A program made the position numbers and the translations under genes. From positions 1 to 11,374 of the forward strand of contig CAJXII010000036.1 in assembly GCA_913054415.1 (NCBI GenBank): DNA of 11,374 nt. The letters are read 5' to 3'. Positions 1-7,036 of the stretch are shown one piece after another. Positions within the stretch are counted from its first letter, which is position 1. Each line of letters starts with the position of its first letter. The notes under the pieces are model-generated. The model was not told the DNA's origin and did not search any database. It saw only the letters and a list, made by a program, of their open reading frames with translations. This stretch comes from an uncultured Arcobacter sp. Lineage in GTDB: Bacteria > Campylobacterota > Campylobacteria > Campylobacterales > Arcobacteraceae.

Positions 1-103
1 AAATGTGGTTATTTAGAGATATTTCTTGTAAATATTTGGTGCGAAAGTTAAGATATTTAATACTCACTTATAAGTCATTGAATAAAATCCTAAAATTGAA
101 TAG

Positions 104-127
104 TATAAATAGAAATTTATTAGGAAA
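104..127 (+). promoter_or_regulatory. Candidate -10 box and ribosome binding site of the small orphan gene
   Basis: A TATAAA hexamer at 104-109 could serve as a -10 box, giving a short leader of about 17 nt. AGGAAA at 122-127 lies 5 nt before the ATG at 133 and supports that start. The DNA from 1 to 103 is AT-rich with no recognisable -35 box and no gene I can support. The -10 call is weak because such hexamers are common in AT-rich DNA; the ribosome binding site is more secure. Confidence 0.4.
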
Positions 128-132
128 TTTCA

Positions 133-486
133 ATGGCGACAGCAGATGAATTAAAAACAAGCCTAAATAGCTTCTTTACAAGTGAAGATGCCAATACTAT
201 TGCAGGATACAAAACACAATATATATTACAACTAATCAATAATAAAACTCCAAATGAAGTTGTAAATACTATACATGGGTTTCTAATAAACCCAACAGAA
301 AGGTTTATAAAGCTATTTGAAGCAAGTAAAAAACATATAAAAACCAAAAATGGCTTAGATCCTTTAAAATTTTCACTTGAAGCCTATATTGTAGAAAATC
401 CAAAGTTTCATAATCTATTTAACGATAATGCTATTAACAAGGCTAAAGAACGATTAGTACAATGCGGATACACTCCTCAAATCTAG
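133..486 (+). CDS. Small hypothetical protein, 117 residues, function unknown
   Basis: I do not recognise this protein. It opens with ATG, preceded by AGGAAA at a good distance, and ends in TAG. It has no signal peptide, no membrane segment, no cysteine motif and no obvious nucleotide-binding loop. Its single cysteine is near the C-terminus (residue 111). The composition, rich in Lys, Asn, Leu, Ile and Glu with few Gly or Pro, suggests a mostly helical soluble cytoplasmic protein. It stands alone: the next genes are tRNAs on the other strand, so it is probably transcribed by itself. The opposite-strand frame at 120-347 is its shadow. It is probably a lineage-specific protein. I am fairly sure it is a real gene and have no view on function. 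Confidence 0.7.
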   Translation: MATADELKTSLNSFFTSEDANTIAGYKTQYILQLINNKTPNEVVNTIHGFLINPTERFIKLFEASKKHIKTKNGLDPLKFSLEAYIVENPKFHNLFNDNAINKAKERLVQCGYTPQI

Positions 487-637
487 TAAAATAAATAGGT
501 ATTTCATTTCCGTGATAACATCTGGATAACGAAAATATTTGATGTGTATTGAAATATCAATAAGATAGTAGGTCCAGAACCCTTTATTTAACGGTATTGT
601 AAAGATATATATTGAAAAAAAAGTAAGTTAATGTTGA

Positions 638-722
638 TGGTGCGGATGAAAGGACTTGAACCTTCACGCCGTAAAGCACCAGATCCTAAGTCTGGCGTGT
701 ATACCAATTTCACCACATCCGC
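638..722 (-). tRNA. tRNA-Leu (anticodon TAG)
   Basis: On the minus strand the acceptor arms GCGGATG (from 722) and CATCCGC (ending at 642) pair perfectly. They are followed by discriminator A and an encoded CCA at 638-640. The anticodon stem CCAGA/TCTGG encloses the loop CTTAGGA, giving anticodon TAG, which reads CUN leucine codons. A long variable arm follows, as expected for a class II tRNA, then a TTCAAGT T-loop. Total length is 85 nt with CCA, normal for tRNA-Leu. It is the last gene of the three-tRNA cluster, 36 nt after tRNA-His. Confidence 0.96.
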
Positions 723-758
723 ATAAAAAAGAGTGTTAAAAAAATTAAAATAATACAA

Positions 759-836
759 TGGGGTGGATAATGGGGCTCGAACCCACGACCCTCGGAACCA
801 CAACCCGATGCTCTAACCAACTGAGCTATACCCACC
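759..836 (-). tRNA. tRNA-His (anticodon GTG)
   Basis: On the minus strand the acceptor arm GTGGGTA pairs with TATCCAC with one G-T wobble. An additional G at 836 faces discriminator C at 762. This G-1:C73 pair is the identity element of histidine tRNA and is encoded here. The anticodon loop TTGTGGT gives GTG. The T-loop GTTCGAGCC is canonical and CCA is encoded at 759-761. It is the middle gene of the cluster, 46 nt after tRNA-Pro. Confidence 0.97.
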
Positions 837-882
837 ATCCTAAAATATAGTTTGTATTATAATATAAATTTTAAATAACAAA

Positions 883-960
883 TGGTCGGAGTGAGAGGAT
901 TCGAACCTCCGACCCCCTGGTCCCAAACCAGGTGCGCTAACCAGGCTGCGCTACACTCCG
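883..960 (-). tRNA. tRNA-Pro (anticodon TGG)
   Basis: On the minus strand the acceptor arms CGGAGTG and CACTCCG pair perfectly, followed by discriminator A and encoded CCA at 883-885. The anticodon stem CCTGG/CCAGG encloses the loop TTTGGGA, so the anticodon is TGG, which can read all four proline codons by wobble. The T-arm GGAGGTTCGAATCCTC is canonical. It is the first gene of the cluster, about 30 nt downstream of the predicted start of transcription. Confidence 0.97.
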
Positions 961-997
961 ATAACCAAATCAAGCATTAATCTCAAAATGGAATGGA

Positions 998-1026
998 ATT
1001 ATATACAAATTTAGATTAAAAGTCAA
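998..1026 (-). promoter_or_regulatory. Sigma-70 promoter of the tRNA Pro-His-Leu operon
   Basis: On the minus strand TTGACT (1026-1021) is followed after exactly 17 nt by TATAAT (1003-998). This is an almost perfect housekeeping promoter, with an AT-rich spacer that also holds a TG near the -10 box. The expected start is near 991, leaving a leader of about 30 nt before tRNA-Pro at 960. It lies after the stop of uppP, so the tRNAs have their own promoter rather than depending on the operon behind them. Confidence 0.85.
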
Positions 1027-1060
1027 GAGTTTTTAAAGTAATTTTGATAAAAAAATTCAA

Positions 1061-1828
1061 TTATGTATAAAAATAGATTAATACTGCTCCAAATAGTATC
1101 CTATATACTCCAAAACTTACAAAAGTAAATCTCTCTAAAAATGCCAAAAATAGCTTAATAGTAATATATGCTACTATAAAAGATGTGATAAAACCACTAG
1201 CTAAAACTATCATATTGCCATCGGCAAACTCTTTATAATGTTTTAATATATCATATCCACTAGTAGCCAACATCACAGGAAATGCCAACAAAAAACTAAA
1301 CTCTGCACTTGTTTTTCTTTTTAATCCAACTAGCAATCCGCCTATGATAGTAGATCCTGCTCTACTTGTCCCTGGTATTAGTGCGAAAATTTGTGCTAGA
1401 CCTATATATAAAGCTTGTTTGTAACTTATTTTTTCTACATCATCTATATAATGCTCTTTTTCTACAAAAAATTTCTCAGTAACTAAAAATACAACTCCAC
1501 CTATAATAAACATATAAGCAACAACAGTTACACTAAAAAGCTCTTTTATTTGATCTTTGAAAATAAACCCAACAATAGCCAAAGGCAAAAATGAGACAAA
1601 AAGTTTTTTCCAAAGTTCAAGTTTTTCAAAACTAAATTTCTCTTTATAATTCAACACAACTGCTAAAATAGAAGCAAGTTGCACTATAACTTCAAATGCT
1701 TTTGTAGAAGATGTTTGATCTAGTCCTAACCATCCAGATACTATTATCATATGTCCTGTTGAACTAATAGGTAAAAATTCTGTAAAACCCTCAACTATAC
1801 CTAATATTATCGCTTCTATTATATCCAT
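1061..1828 (-). CDS. uppP: Undecaprenyl-diphosphatase UppP (BacA family)
   Basis: This membrane enzyme removes a phosphate from undecaprenyl diphosphate to regenerate the lipid carrier used for peptidoglycan and other envelope polymers; extra copies give bacitracin resistance in this family. The 255-residue product has the two family signatures. The first is EGFTEFLPISSTGH at residues 13-26, with the acidic residues, serines and His26 that make up the active site. The second is PGTSRAGST at 152-160, with the conserved Arg156. Several hydrophobic helices cover the rest, and the length is normal for the family. The start ATG at 1828 is preceded by AGGGAAA at a suitable distance. It is the last gene of the minus-strand operon, 20 bp after the cytochrome gene. 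No strong terminator hairpin is visible after it. Confidence 0.95.
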   Translation of the reverse strand: MDIIEAIILGIVEGFTEFLPISSTGHMIIVSGWLGLDQTSSTKAFEVIVQLASILAVVLNYKEKFSFEKLELWKKLFVSFLPLAIVGFIFKDQIKELFSVTVVAYMFIIGGVVFLVTEKFFVEKEHYIDDVEKISYKQALYIGLAQIFALIPGTSRAGSTIIGGLLVGLKRKTSAEFSFLLAFPVMLATSGYDILKHYKEFADGNMIVLASGFITSFIVAYITIKLFLAFLERFTFVSFGVYRILFGAVLIYFYT

Positions 1829-1848
1829 AAATTATTTCCCTTTTTTAT

Positions 1849-2193
1849 TTATCGTTTATTATTTGATAGATTTGTATCATATATATAAGATGTGATTTGC
1901 AAAAGTGTAGATCTTTCAAATCCCAACAACGGCATAATATCATATTTTCTAATCATATCATCCATAAGTGATGTTTGTGAGTTGGGATTTTCTACCCATT
2001 TTGACATATAGTTAATAAAATCTTCTCTTTTAGGAAAAGCTTGTTTGTATCTTTGTTTGACAATATTCATTGCTGGAGCAGATACAGATTTATCAACAAA
2101 ATGGCAAGTTGTGCAGTTGCCATTAAAAAGCAATCCTCTCATATCTTGGGCATACAGATATATATTTGCAAGTAAAATAAATACTATTTTCAT
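1849..2193 (-). CDS. Small secreted monoheme cytochrome c
   Basis: The 114-residue product begins with a hydrophobic signal peptide of about 15 residues, with plausible cleavage after YAYA-type residues near Ala15. It then has one CTTCH heme-binding motif (Cys27, Cys30, His31). A Met-Pro at 87-88 is the likely distal heme ligand, giving a class I c-type layout in the periplasm. Function is inferred only as electron transfer; the partner is unknown. Its ATG directly abuts the TAG of lptB with no gap, so translation is probably coupled. An orphan cytochrome among envelope-assembly genes is odd by function but fits the mixed operons of Campylobacterota. It needs the periplasmic cytochrome c maturation system, which is not in this window. 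Confidence 0.85.
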   Translation of the reverse strand: MKIVFILLANIYLYAQDMRGLLFNGNCTTCHFVDKSVSAPAMNIVKQRYKQAFPKREDFINYMSKWVENPNSQTSLMDDMIRKYDIMPLLGFERSTLLQITSYIYDTNLSNNKR

Positions 2194-2916
2194 CTAAAAA
2201 GTAAAATCCTCACCTAAATAATGCTCTTTTACTATTGGATCCTCTTTTATCTCTTGAGCTGTCCCTGAAGCCAAAACTGTTCCTGCTTTCATCACATAAG
2301 CACGATTACAAATTTGTAAAGTTTCCCTTACATTGTGATCAGTTATCAAAACACCTATATCCCTTTTTACCAAATCAGCTATGATACCTTGAATATCTTT
2401 TACTGCAATAGGATCAACTCCAGCAAAAGGCTCATCAAGAAGTAAAAATTTTGGATCAGTTACCAATGCTCTAGCTATTTCAGTTCTTCTTCTTTCCCCA
2501 CCACTTAGGCTCATACCTTTTCGTTTTCTGATTGGTTCGATATTGAAAATCTCTAGTAGTTCTTCAACTTTTTCAATTCTTTTTTTCTTATTTTGTATAG
2601 ATACTTCAGCTGCTAACATTAGATTGTCCTCTACAGTTAGATCTCTAAAAATAGATGATTCTTGAGGTAAATATCCTATACCATATCTAGCTCTTTGATG
2701 TAGTGGTAGTTCTGTTATATCTTTATTATCAAGTAAGATTTGCCCATCATTTATATTTATAAGACCACAAATAGTATAAAATGTAGTTGTTTTACCAGCT
2801 CCATTTGGCCCTAATAATCCTACAGTTTCACCACTATTTACCTCTAAACTTATATCGCAAAGTATTTGAGTTTTTTTGATGATTTTTGCTATATTTTTCG
2901 CTTCTAGTTTATGCAT
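2194..2916 (-). CDS. lptB: LPS export ABC transporter ATPase LptB
   Basis: LptB is the cytoplasmic ATPase that, with LptF, LptG and LptC, extracts lipopolysaccharide from the inner membrane and pushes it across the Lpt bridge. The 240-residue protein has all ABC motifs: Walker A GPNGAGKT at 36-43, Q-loop in YLPQE near 85, signature LSGGE at 137-141, Walker B FLLLDEP at 157-163 with catalytic Glu162, and H-loop His194 in TDHNVRE. The segments YGIGYLPQESSIFRDLTV and DEPFAGVDPIAV are characteristic of LptB and set it apart from LivF-type relatives. No other lpt gene is nearby. It starts 22 bp after tsaE without a strong Shine-Dalgarno and runs directly into the cytochrome gene. Confidence 0.95.
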   Translation of the reverse strand: MHKLEAKNIAKIIKKTQILCDISLEVNSGETVGLLGPNGAGKTTTFYTICGLININDGQILLDNKDITELPLHQRARYGIGYLPQESSIFRDLTVEDNLMLAAEVSIQNKKKRIEKVEELLEIFNIEPIRKRKGMSLSGGERRRTEIARALVTDPKFLLLDEPFAGVDPIAVKDIQGIIADLVKRDIGVLITDHNVRETLQICNRAYVMKAGTVLASGTAQEIKEDPIVKEHYLGEDFTF

Positions 2917-2938
2917 ATATCTATTAGTATCAAGTAGA

Positions 2939-3352
2939 TTACTTAATACTATATCTCCTTTTATTTTCCAATTTTTCTATTTTAATTATTATAGTTTCAA
3001 ATCCATACTCTTCAAGTATAGAGTATAACTTATCATCTCCCCATTCAACAAAATGGATACCATTTTTCTCAAACTCCTCTAGCAATCCAAGTGCGATAAA
3101 CTCTTCTAGTGTTTTATTGTATATATCATAATGATACACATCATCGCCATATATACTTTGTAAAGCAAAAGTTGGACTTGTTACATTATTATCATAACCC
3201 AAACTTTTGACATATTGTTTTACAAATGTTGTTTTACCACTTGCTAAATCACCTTGTAGCAAAACTATTACACTTGATCTATTTGCTATTTTAGAGTTTA
3301 GATTTTGGATCAAAGTATCTATTTGATCTATATCTAATTCAAATGATTGCAT
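2939..3352 (-). CDS. tsaE: tRNA threonylcarbamoyladenosine biosynthesis ATPase TsaE
   Basis: TsaE is the P-loop ATPase that works with TsaB and TsaD to make the t6A modification at position 37 of tRNAs reading ANN codons. The 137-residue product has a Walker A GDLASGKT at 34-41, the switch motif TSPTF at 58-62, the YHYDIY segment at 73-78 and VEWGD at 102-106, all hallmarks of the YjeE/TsaE family. The Walker A loop reads LASGKT where most members have LGAGKT, a conservative change that should still bind ATP. It lies 16 bp after trpD and 22 bp before lptB. The start ATG at 3352 has only a poor ribosome binding site, so translation may depend on trpD. Confidence 0.93.
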   Translation of the reverse strand: MQSFELDIDQIDTLIQNLNSKIANRSSVIVLLQGDLASGKTTFVKQYVKSLGYDNNVTSPTFALQSIYGDDVYHYDIYNKTLEEFIALGLLEEFEKNGIHFVEWGDDKLYSILEEYGFETIIIKIEKLENKRRYSIK

Positions 3353-3368
3353 CTTAATTTAATCTATT

Positions 3369-4349
3369 TTATAAAGTATTCGATACTTTTATAATCTGTT
3401 CAAGTTTTTCTATTGCTTTATTGCTATTTATTACATCACTTGCCATAGCAATACCCTCTTCAGTAGAATTTACTTTACCATCAACCAAAAGTGCTACAGC
3501 AGTATTTAACACAACAATATCTCTTTTTGCTCCTGTGATACTACCATCTAAAATAGCTCTTGTAATTTTGGCATTTTCTTTAGCATCAGATCCTAAAATC
3601 TCACTTTTATCATATAGATCAAATCCATACTCCCTAGGGTCTAAAGTGAATTGATGAACACTACCTCTTTCTACAAAAGCACAATATGTAACATCACTAA
3701 TACTAATCTCATCCATACCATCAGCACTACTTACAACCATCGCCCTTTTTGTATTTAGTTTTGTTAAAGCTTCTGCAATAGTAGGAACATAATTTTTATC
3801 AAACACTCCTATTAATTGTTTATGGACACTTGCTGGATTTGATAGTGGTCCTAAAATATTGAATATTGTCCTATGTGGTATGCTTTTTCGTATAGGCATA
3901 ATATGTTTCATAGCAGGATGATGATTGATAGCAAACATAAATACAAATCCTGTTTGTTTTAAAAGTTCTATCTGTTTTGGTATAGTTAAAGTTAAGTTTA
4001 TACCAAGTGCTTCTAACATATCTGCACTTCCACTATTGCTAGTGATACTTCTATTTCCATGTTTAGCAACTTTTGATCCACAAGCTGATAACAAAATAGA
4101 TACAGTTGTAGAGATATTAAAACTATTGCTTTTATCTCCACCTGTTCCACAGTTGTCTATTAGTTGTTCTTGAAGCTCTACAGGAAGATCCAAATGTAAC
4201 ATATGCTCTCTCATAGCACTAGCAGCTCCTGCTATATCTTGTGCAGTTTCACCTTTTTTATACAACTCTATTAGATATTCTCTTACTTCATTATCTGTTA
4301 ATCTGTTTTCAAATATATCATCAAATTTTAGTTTTGTTCTATTAAACAT
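3369..4349 (-). CDS. trpD: Anthranilate phosphoribosyltransferase TrpD
   Basis: TrpD joins anthranilate to PRPP to make phosphoribosyl-anthranilate, the second committed step of tryptophan synthesis, in the cytoplasm. The 326-residue protein shows the family motifs: the PRPP-binding CGTGGD at 67-72, KHGNRS at 96-101 and SGSAD at 106-110, followed by the HHPAMKH segment. Length is normal, and it is a stand-alone TrpD, not fused to TrpG. No other trp gene is present, so the pathway is scattered in this genome. AGGAGA at 4355-4360 precedes the ATG and overlaps the stop of the S4-domain gene, only 9 bp away. The plus-strand frames at 3421-3654 and 3925-4173 are shadows of this gene. Confidence 0.95.
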   Translation of the reverse strand: MFNRTKLKFDDIFENRLTDNEVREYLIELYKKGETAQDIAGAASAMREHMLHLDLPVELQEQLIDNCGTGGDKSNSFNISTTVSILLSACGSKVAKHGNRSITSNSGSADMLEALGINLTLTIPKQIELLKQTGFVFMFAINHHPAMKHIMPIRKSIPHRTIFNILGPLSNPASVHKQLIGVFDKNYVPTIAEALTKLNTKRAMVVSSADGMDEISISDVTYCAFVERGSVHQFTLDPREYGFDLYDKSEILGSDAKENAKITRAILDGSITGAKRDIVVLNTAVALLVDGKVNSTEEGIAMASDVINSNKAIEKLEQIIKVSNTL

Positions 4350-4354
4350 ATCTA

Positions 4355-4360
4355 TCTCCT
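4355..4360 (-). promoter_or_regulatory. Strong ribosome binding site of trpD
   Basis: The minus strand reads AGGAGA here, 5 nt before the trpD ATG at 4349. The site overlaps the TAG stop of the upstream S4-domain gene (4359-4361), an arrangement that allows a terminating ribosome to restart on trpD. Confidence 0.7.
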
Positions 4361-4604
4361 ATAGTTTTTTTATATATTCATCTTGTTTAGATTTTGGTGT
4401 TGATTTTGTAGTTGGTATTTGCAACACTTCAAATCTATTGACATATTCAAGATATTGTATTTTTATAATATCTCCAACTTTAACCTCTTTTGCTTTTTTC
4501 ACTATTTTGTCATTGATATATACAACTTTGTTTTGTAACATATCTTCAGCAATAGCTCTTCTTTTTGTAATATTTACTGCATTTAAAAATTTATCTATTC
4601 TCAT
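4359..4604 (-). CDS. Small S4-domain RNA-binding protein (Hsp15/RqcP-like)
   Basis: The 81-residue protein is essentially one S4 fold. It starts MRIDKFLNAVNITKRR, followed by the helix-turn that contacts RNA, VYINDKIVKKAKEVKVGD and IIKIQYLEY, then a short Lys-rich tail. Small proteins of this family (Hsp15, RqcP) bind the large ribosomal subunit with peptidyl-tRNA in rescue of stalled 50S particles; the role here is inferred from the family. I start it at the ATG at 4604. The frame can be extended two codons to a TTG at 4610, but the family normally begins Met-Arg-(Ile/Leu)-Asp-Lys-(Phe/Trp)-Leu. A -10 box sits so close that the mRNA may begin at or next to this ATG, and no Shine-Dalgarno is seen. 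It is the first gene of the six-gene operon. Confidence 0.85.
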   Translation of the reverse strand: MRIDKFLNAVNITKRRAIAEDMLQNKVVYINDKIVKKAKEVKVGDIIKIQYLEYVNRFEVLQIPTTKSTPKSKQDEYIKKL

Positions 4605-4611
4605 AACCAAG

Positions 4612-4625
4612 ATTATAGCAAAAAA
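4612..4625 (-). promoter_or_regulatory. Extended -10 promoter of the S4-trpD-tsaE-lptB-cytochrome-uppP operon
   Basis: On the minus strand a run of six T is followed by GC and TATAAT (4617-4612), which matches the Campylobacter-type housekeeping promoter: T-rich stretch, G one base before the -10 box, no clear -35. Transcription starting about 7 nt downstream would begin at about 4605-4604, practically on the ATG of the S4-domain gene. Confidence 0.65.
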
Positions 4626-4627
4626 TA

Positions 4628-4635
4628 GATAAAAT
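4628..4635 (+). promoter_or_regulatory. Candidate -10 element of argG
   Basis: GATAAAAT contains TAAAAT at 4630-4635 with a G two bases upstream, and AT-rich DNA lies before it. It would give a leader of roughly 20 nt holding the AGAGGA ribosome binding site. It would be back-to-back with the minus-strand promoter in the same 60 bp. Support is only moderate, as no -35 box is visible. Confidence 0.4.
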
Positions 4636-4651
4636 ATTAAAAACTAATTTT

Positions 4652-4657
4652 AGAGGA
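4652..4657 (+). promoter_or_regulatory. Ribosome binding site that fixes the TTG start of argG
   Basis: AGAGGA ends 7 nt before the TTG at 4665. No ATG or GTG in this frame lies near the expected N-terminus, so this strong Shine-Dalgarno is the main reason for accepting a TTG start. Confidence 0.75.
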
Positions 4658-4664
4658 AAGTAAA

Positions 4665-5900
4665 TTGAAAAAGAAAGAAGTTAAAAAAGTAGTATTAGCT
4701 TATAGTGGTGGTTTAGATACATCAATCATATTAAAATGGCTTCAAGAGGAATATAATGCTGAAGTTATCACATTTACAGCAGACTTAGGGCAGGGTGAAG
4801 AGGTTGAACCAGCAAGACAAAAAGCACTTGACAATGGGATCAAACCTGAAAATATTTTTATTCTTGATATTCGTGAAGAGTTTGTTAAAGATTATGTATT
4901 CCCTATGTTTAGAGCAAATGCGATATATGAAGGGGAATATTTGCTAGGCACTAGTATCGCACGACCACTTATTGCCAAAAAACAAATAGAGATAGCTAAA
5001 CAAATGGGAGCAGATGCTGTATCTCATGGAGCTACTGGTAAAGGTAATGATCAAGTTAGATTTGAGCTTGGATATTTAGGGTTAAATCCAGATATTACAG
5101 TGATAGCTCCTTGGAGAGAGTGGGATCTAAATAGTAGAGAAAAACTTTTAGCTTATGCAAGAAAGCATGGTATTGAGATCTCTCAAAAACATCTTGATGG
5201 AAATGGTAATCCAGCTATTAGTCCATACTCTATGGATGCAAATTTATTACATATATCTTATGAAGGGTTACATTTAGAAAATCCAAACAACGAACCAGAA
5301 GATTCTATGTGGTTATGGACAAATTCACCTGAAGATGCACCAAATACACCTGAATATATCACAATAGGATATAAAAATGGTGATCCTATATCTATAAATG
5401 GTGAAGAGTTATCTCCTGCTACACTTCTTAAAAAATTAAATGACTATGGTAACAAACACGGTATAGGAAGAATAGATATAGTTGAAAACAGATTTGTAGG
5501 TATGAAAGCAAGAGGTTGTTATGAAACACCAGGTGGAACTATTATGTTAAAAGCACACAGAGCAATAGAATCTATCTGCCTTGATAGAGAGGAAGCTCAT
5601 CTAAAAGATTCACTTATGCCAAAATATGCAGAGCTTATATATAATGGTTTTTGGTTTTCACCAGAAAGAGAGATGTTACAAGCTTCTATTGATGCTACAC
5701 AAAAATTTGTTCAAGGGACAGTTAAACTTAAACTATACAAAGGTAATGTTATGGTTGTAGGTAGAGAATCAGATAAATCACTATATTCAGAAGAACACTC
5801 TACATTTGAAGCAGATGAGGTATATAACCAAAAAGATGCAGAAGGGTTTATTAGATTACAGGCATTAAGAAGAATAATTGCAGGTAAAAAAAGGGGCTAA
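4665..5900 (+). CDS. argG: Argininosuccinate synthase ArgG
   Basis: ArgG condenses citrulline and aspartate, with ATP going to AMP and PPi, to form argininosuccinate, the penultimate step of arginine synthesis. The 411-residue protein has the N-type pyrophosphatase loop AYSGGLDTS at 12-20, the HGATGKGNDQVRFE segment around 120-134 that binds citrulline and aspartate, and the conserved GMKARGCYETPGG stretch in the synthetase domain. Length fits the family (about 400 residues). The start is TTG, backed by a strong AGAGGA site; the encoded N-terminus is rich in Lys before the first strand. It is divergent from the S4-domain operon. The M20 peptidase gene follows 19 bp after its stop, so it may share its transcript with the genes downstream. 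Confidence 0.96.
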   Translation: MKKKEVKKVVLAYSGGLDTSIILKWLQEEYNAEVITFTADLGQGEEVEPARQKALDNGIKPENIFILDIREEFVKDYVFPMFRANAIYEGEYLLGTSIARPLIAKKQIEIAKQMGADAVSHGATGKGNDQVRFELGYLGLNPDITVIAPWREWDLNSREKLLAYARKHGIEISQKHLDGNGNPAISPYSMDANLLHISYEGLHLENPNNEPEDSMWLWTNSPEDAPNTPEYITIGYKNGDPISINGEELSPATLLKKLNDYGNKHGIGRIDIVENRFVGMKARGCYETPGGTIMLKAHRAIESICLDREEAHLKDSLMPKYAELIYNGFWFSPEREMLQASIDATQKFVQGTVKLKLYKGNVMVVGRESDKSLYSEEHSTFEADEVYNQKDAEGFIRLQALRRIIAGKKRG

Positions 5901-5919
5901 AATATTTTAGCAAGAATGA

Positions 5920-7026
5920 ATGATGAAATATTTAGATGATTTAGAAACAATATGTAAAATAAACTCTTATACAAAAAATAAAAAAGGTGTGGATCAAGTA
6001 GCATATCAGATGCAACAATGGATGGAGGCTATAGGATTTGAAACGATCTATTATAAAAGAGAAGATATAGGCAATCATCAACTTTTTAAATCACAAAAAA
6101 CCGATGGCCATAAAATTTTATTTTTAGGACATAATGATACTGTATTTCCACAAGGATTATTTGATTCTTATCATCAAGATAACCAATGGGTATATGGACC
6201 TGGTGTTTGTGATATGAAAGGTGGAAATATAGTAGCACTTGAAGCCTTAAAAGAGATATATCATCAAAATAAGATTATTAAAAATATAGATTTTTTACTT
6301 GTAAGTGATGAAGAAACAGGAAGTGATGATTCTAAATTTATCACTTTAGAGTTAGCAAAAAATTATGATTATTGTTTTGTTTTTGAAGCAGCTGGTTCAA
6401 ATCTTGAAGTAGTAACCGCAAGAAAAGGTGTAGGAACTTATACTATTACTATTGATGGAAAAGCAGCTCATGCGGGGACAAGTTATACACAAGGGATCAA
6501 TGCAAACTTAGAAGCTAGTTATAAATTACAAGAACTTACAAAGCTTACAAATTTAGAGTTAGGAACTACAGTCAATGTAGGTAAAATTACAGGTGGAATT
6601 GGAGCAAATACTATAAGCCCTAGATGTGAATTACTTCTTGAGATACGATATAAACTCAATAGTGAAAAAATTAGAGTTTTAAATGCTTTAGATAATATAA
6701 CCAATACAAGTTATATAAAAGGAACAAAATCTACTTTGGATGGATTGATTCAAAGAGATGTAATGGAAGAAAATCCAAAACAGTTAGCCTTTATTAATAA
6801 GCTAGAAAATATCACATCTCAAACTATCCCAACAGAACAAAGAGGTGGAGTAAGTGATGCAAATCATGTAGCTTCAGTAGGAGTTATCACTTTAGATGGA
6901 TTTGGTCCATTTGGAGATGGAGATCATACTATCAATGAAAGAGCTTTAAAAAGTAGTTTCACACAAAGGATCGCTATGATGATAGATATTTTATCATATC
7001 ATCAAAATAATAATTATAAATTTTAA
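5920..7026 (+). CDS. M20 family zinc peptidase (carboxypeptidase G2-like)
   Basis: The 368-residue protein belongs to the M20 di-zinc hydrolases, which cleave terminal amide bonds of N-acyl amino acids or small peptides. The metal and catalytic residues are all present: His71 and Asp73 in GHNDTVF, bridging Asp98 in GVCDMKGG, catalytic Glu131 and ligand Glu132 in SDEETGS, Glu156 in FEAAGS, and the last ligand His336 in GDGDHTINE. The lid/dimerisation domain lies between about residues 165 and 275 (GKAAHAGTSY, GGIGANTISP). It resembles carboxypeptidase G2 (glutamate carboxypeptidase) more than ArgE or DapE, but substrate cannot be read from sequence. No signal peptide is seen, so it should be cytoplasmic. 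Two adjacent ATGs (5920 and 5923) are possible starts, and the ribosome binding site is weak. Confidence 0.88.
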   Translation: MMKYLDDLETICKINSYTKNKKGVDQVAYQMQQWMEAIGFETIYYKREDIGNHQLFKSQKTDGHKILFLGHNDTVFPQGLFDSYHQDNQWVYGPGVCDMKGGNIVALEALKEIYHQNKIIKNIDFLLVSDEETGSDDSKFITLELAKNYDYCFVFEAAGSNLEVVTARKGVGTYTITIDGKAAHAGTSYTQGINANLEASYKLQELTKLTNLELGTTVNVGKITGGIGANTISPRCELLLEIRYKLNSEKIRVLNALDNITNTSYIKGTKSTLDGLIQRDVMEENPKQLAFINKLENITSQTIPTEQRGGVSDANHVASVGVITLDGFGPFGDGDHTINERALKSSFTQRIAMMIDILSYHQNNNYKF

Positions 7027-7036
7027 AGGTGTTATT

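Noticed and set aside
3..149. Open frame of 48 codons on the plus strand at the left edge
   Set aside because: It has no ribosome binding site in view, has low-complexity AT-driven composition, and overlaps the better-supported start at 133.
547..562. Inverted repeat TATTGA-AATA-TCAATA as a terminator or small RNA
   Set aside because: The stem is six bp of mostly A-T pairs with no following T-run, which is expected by chance here. The 151 bp at 487-637 hold nothing else I can support.
615..637. T-run after tRNA-Leu (minus strand) as an intrinsic terminator
   Set aside because: There are eight T in a row at 622-615, but no GC-rich hairpin before them; it may help end transcription but cannot be called.
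588..803. Open frame of 71 codons on the minus strand
   Set aside because: It runs through tRNA-Leu and part of tRNA-His; the tRNAs explain the sequence.
1027..1060. Terminator after uppP
   Set aside because: Only a four-bp TTGA/TCAA stem around a T-rich loop is seen, too weak to call.
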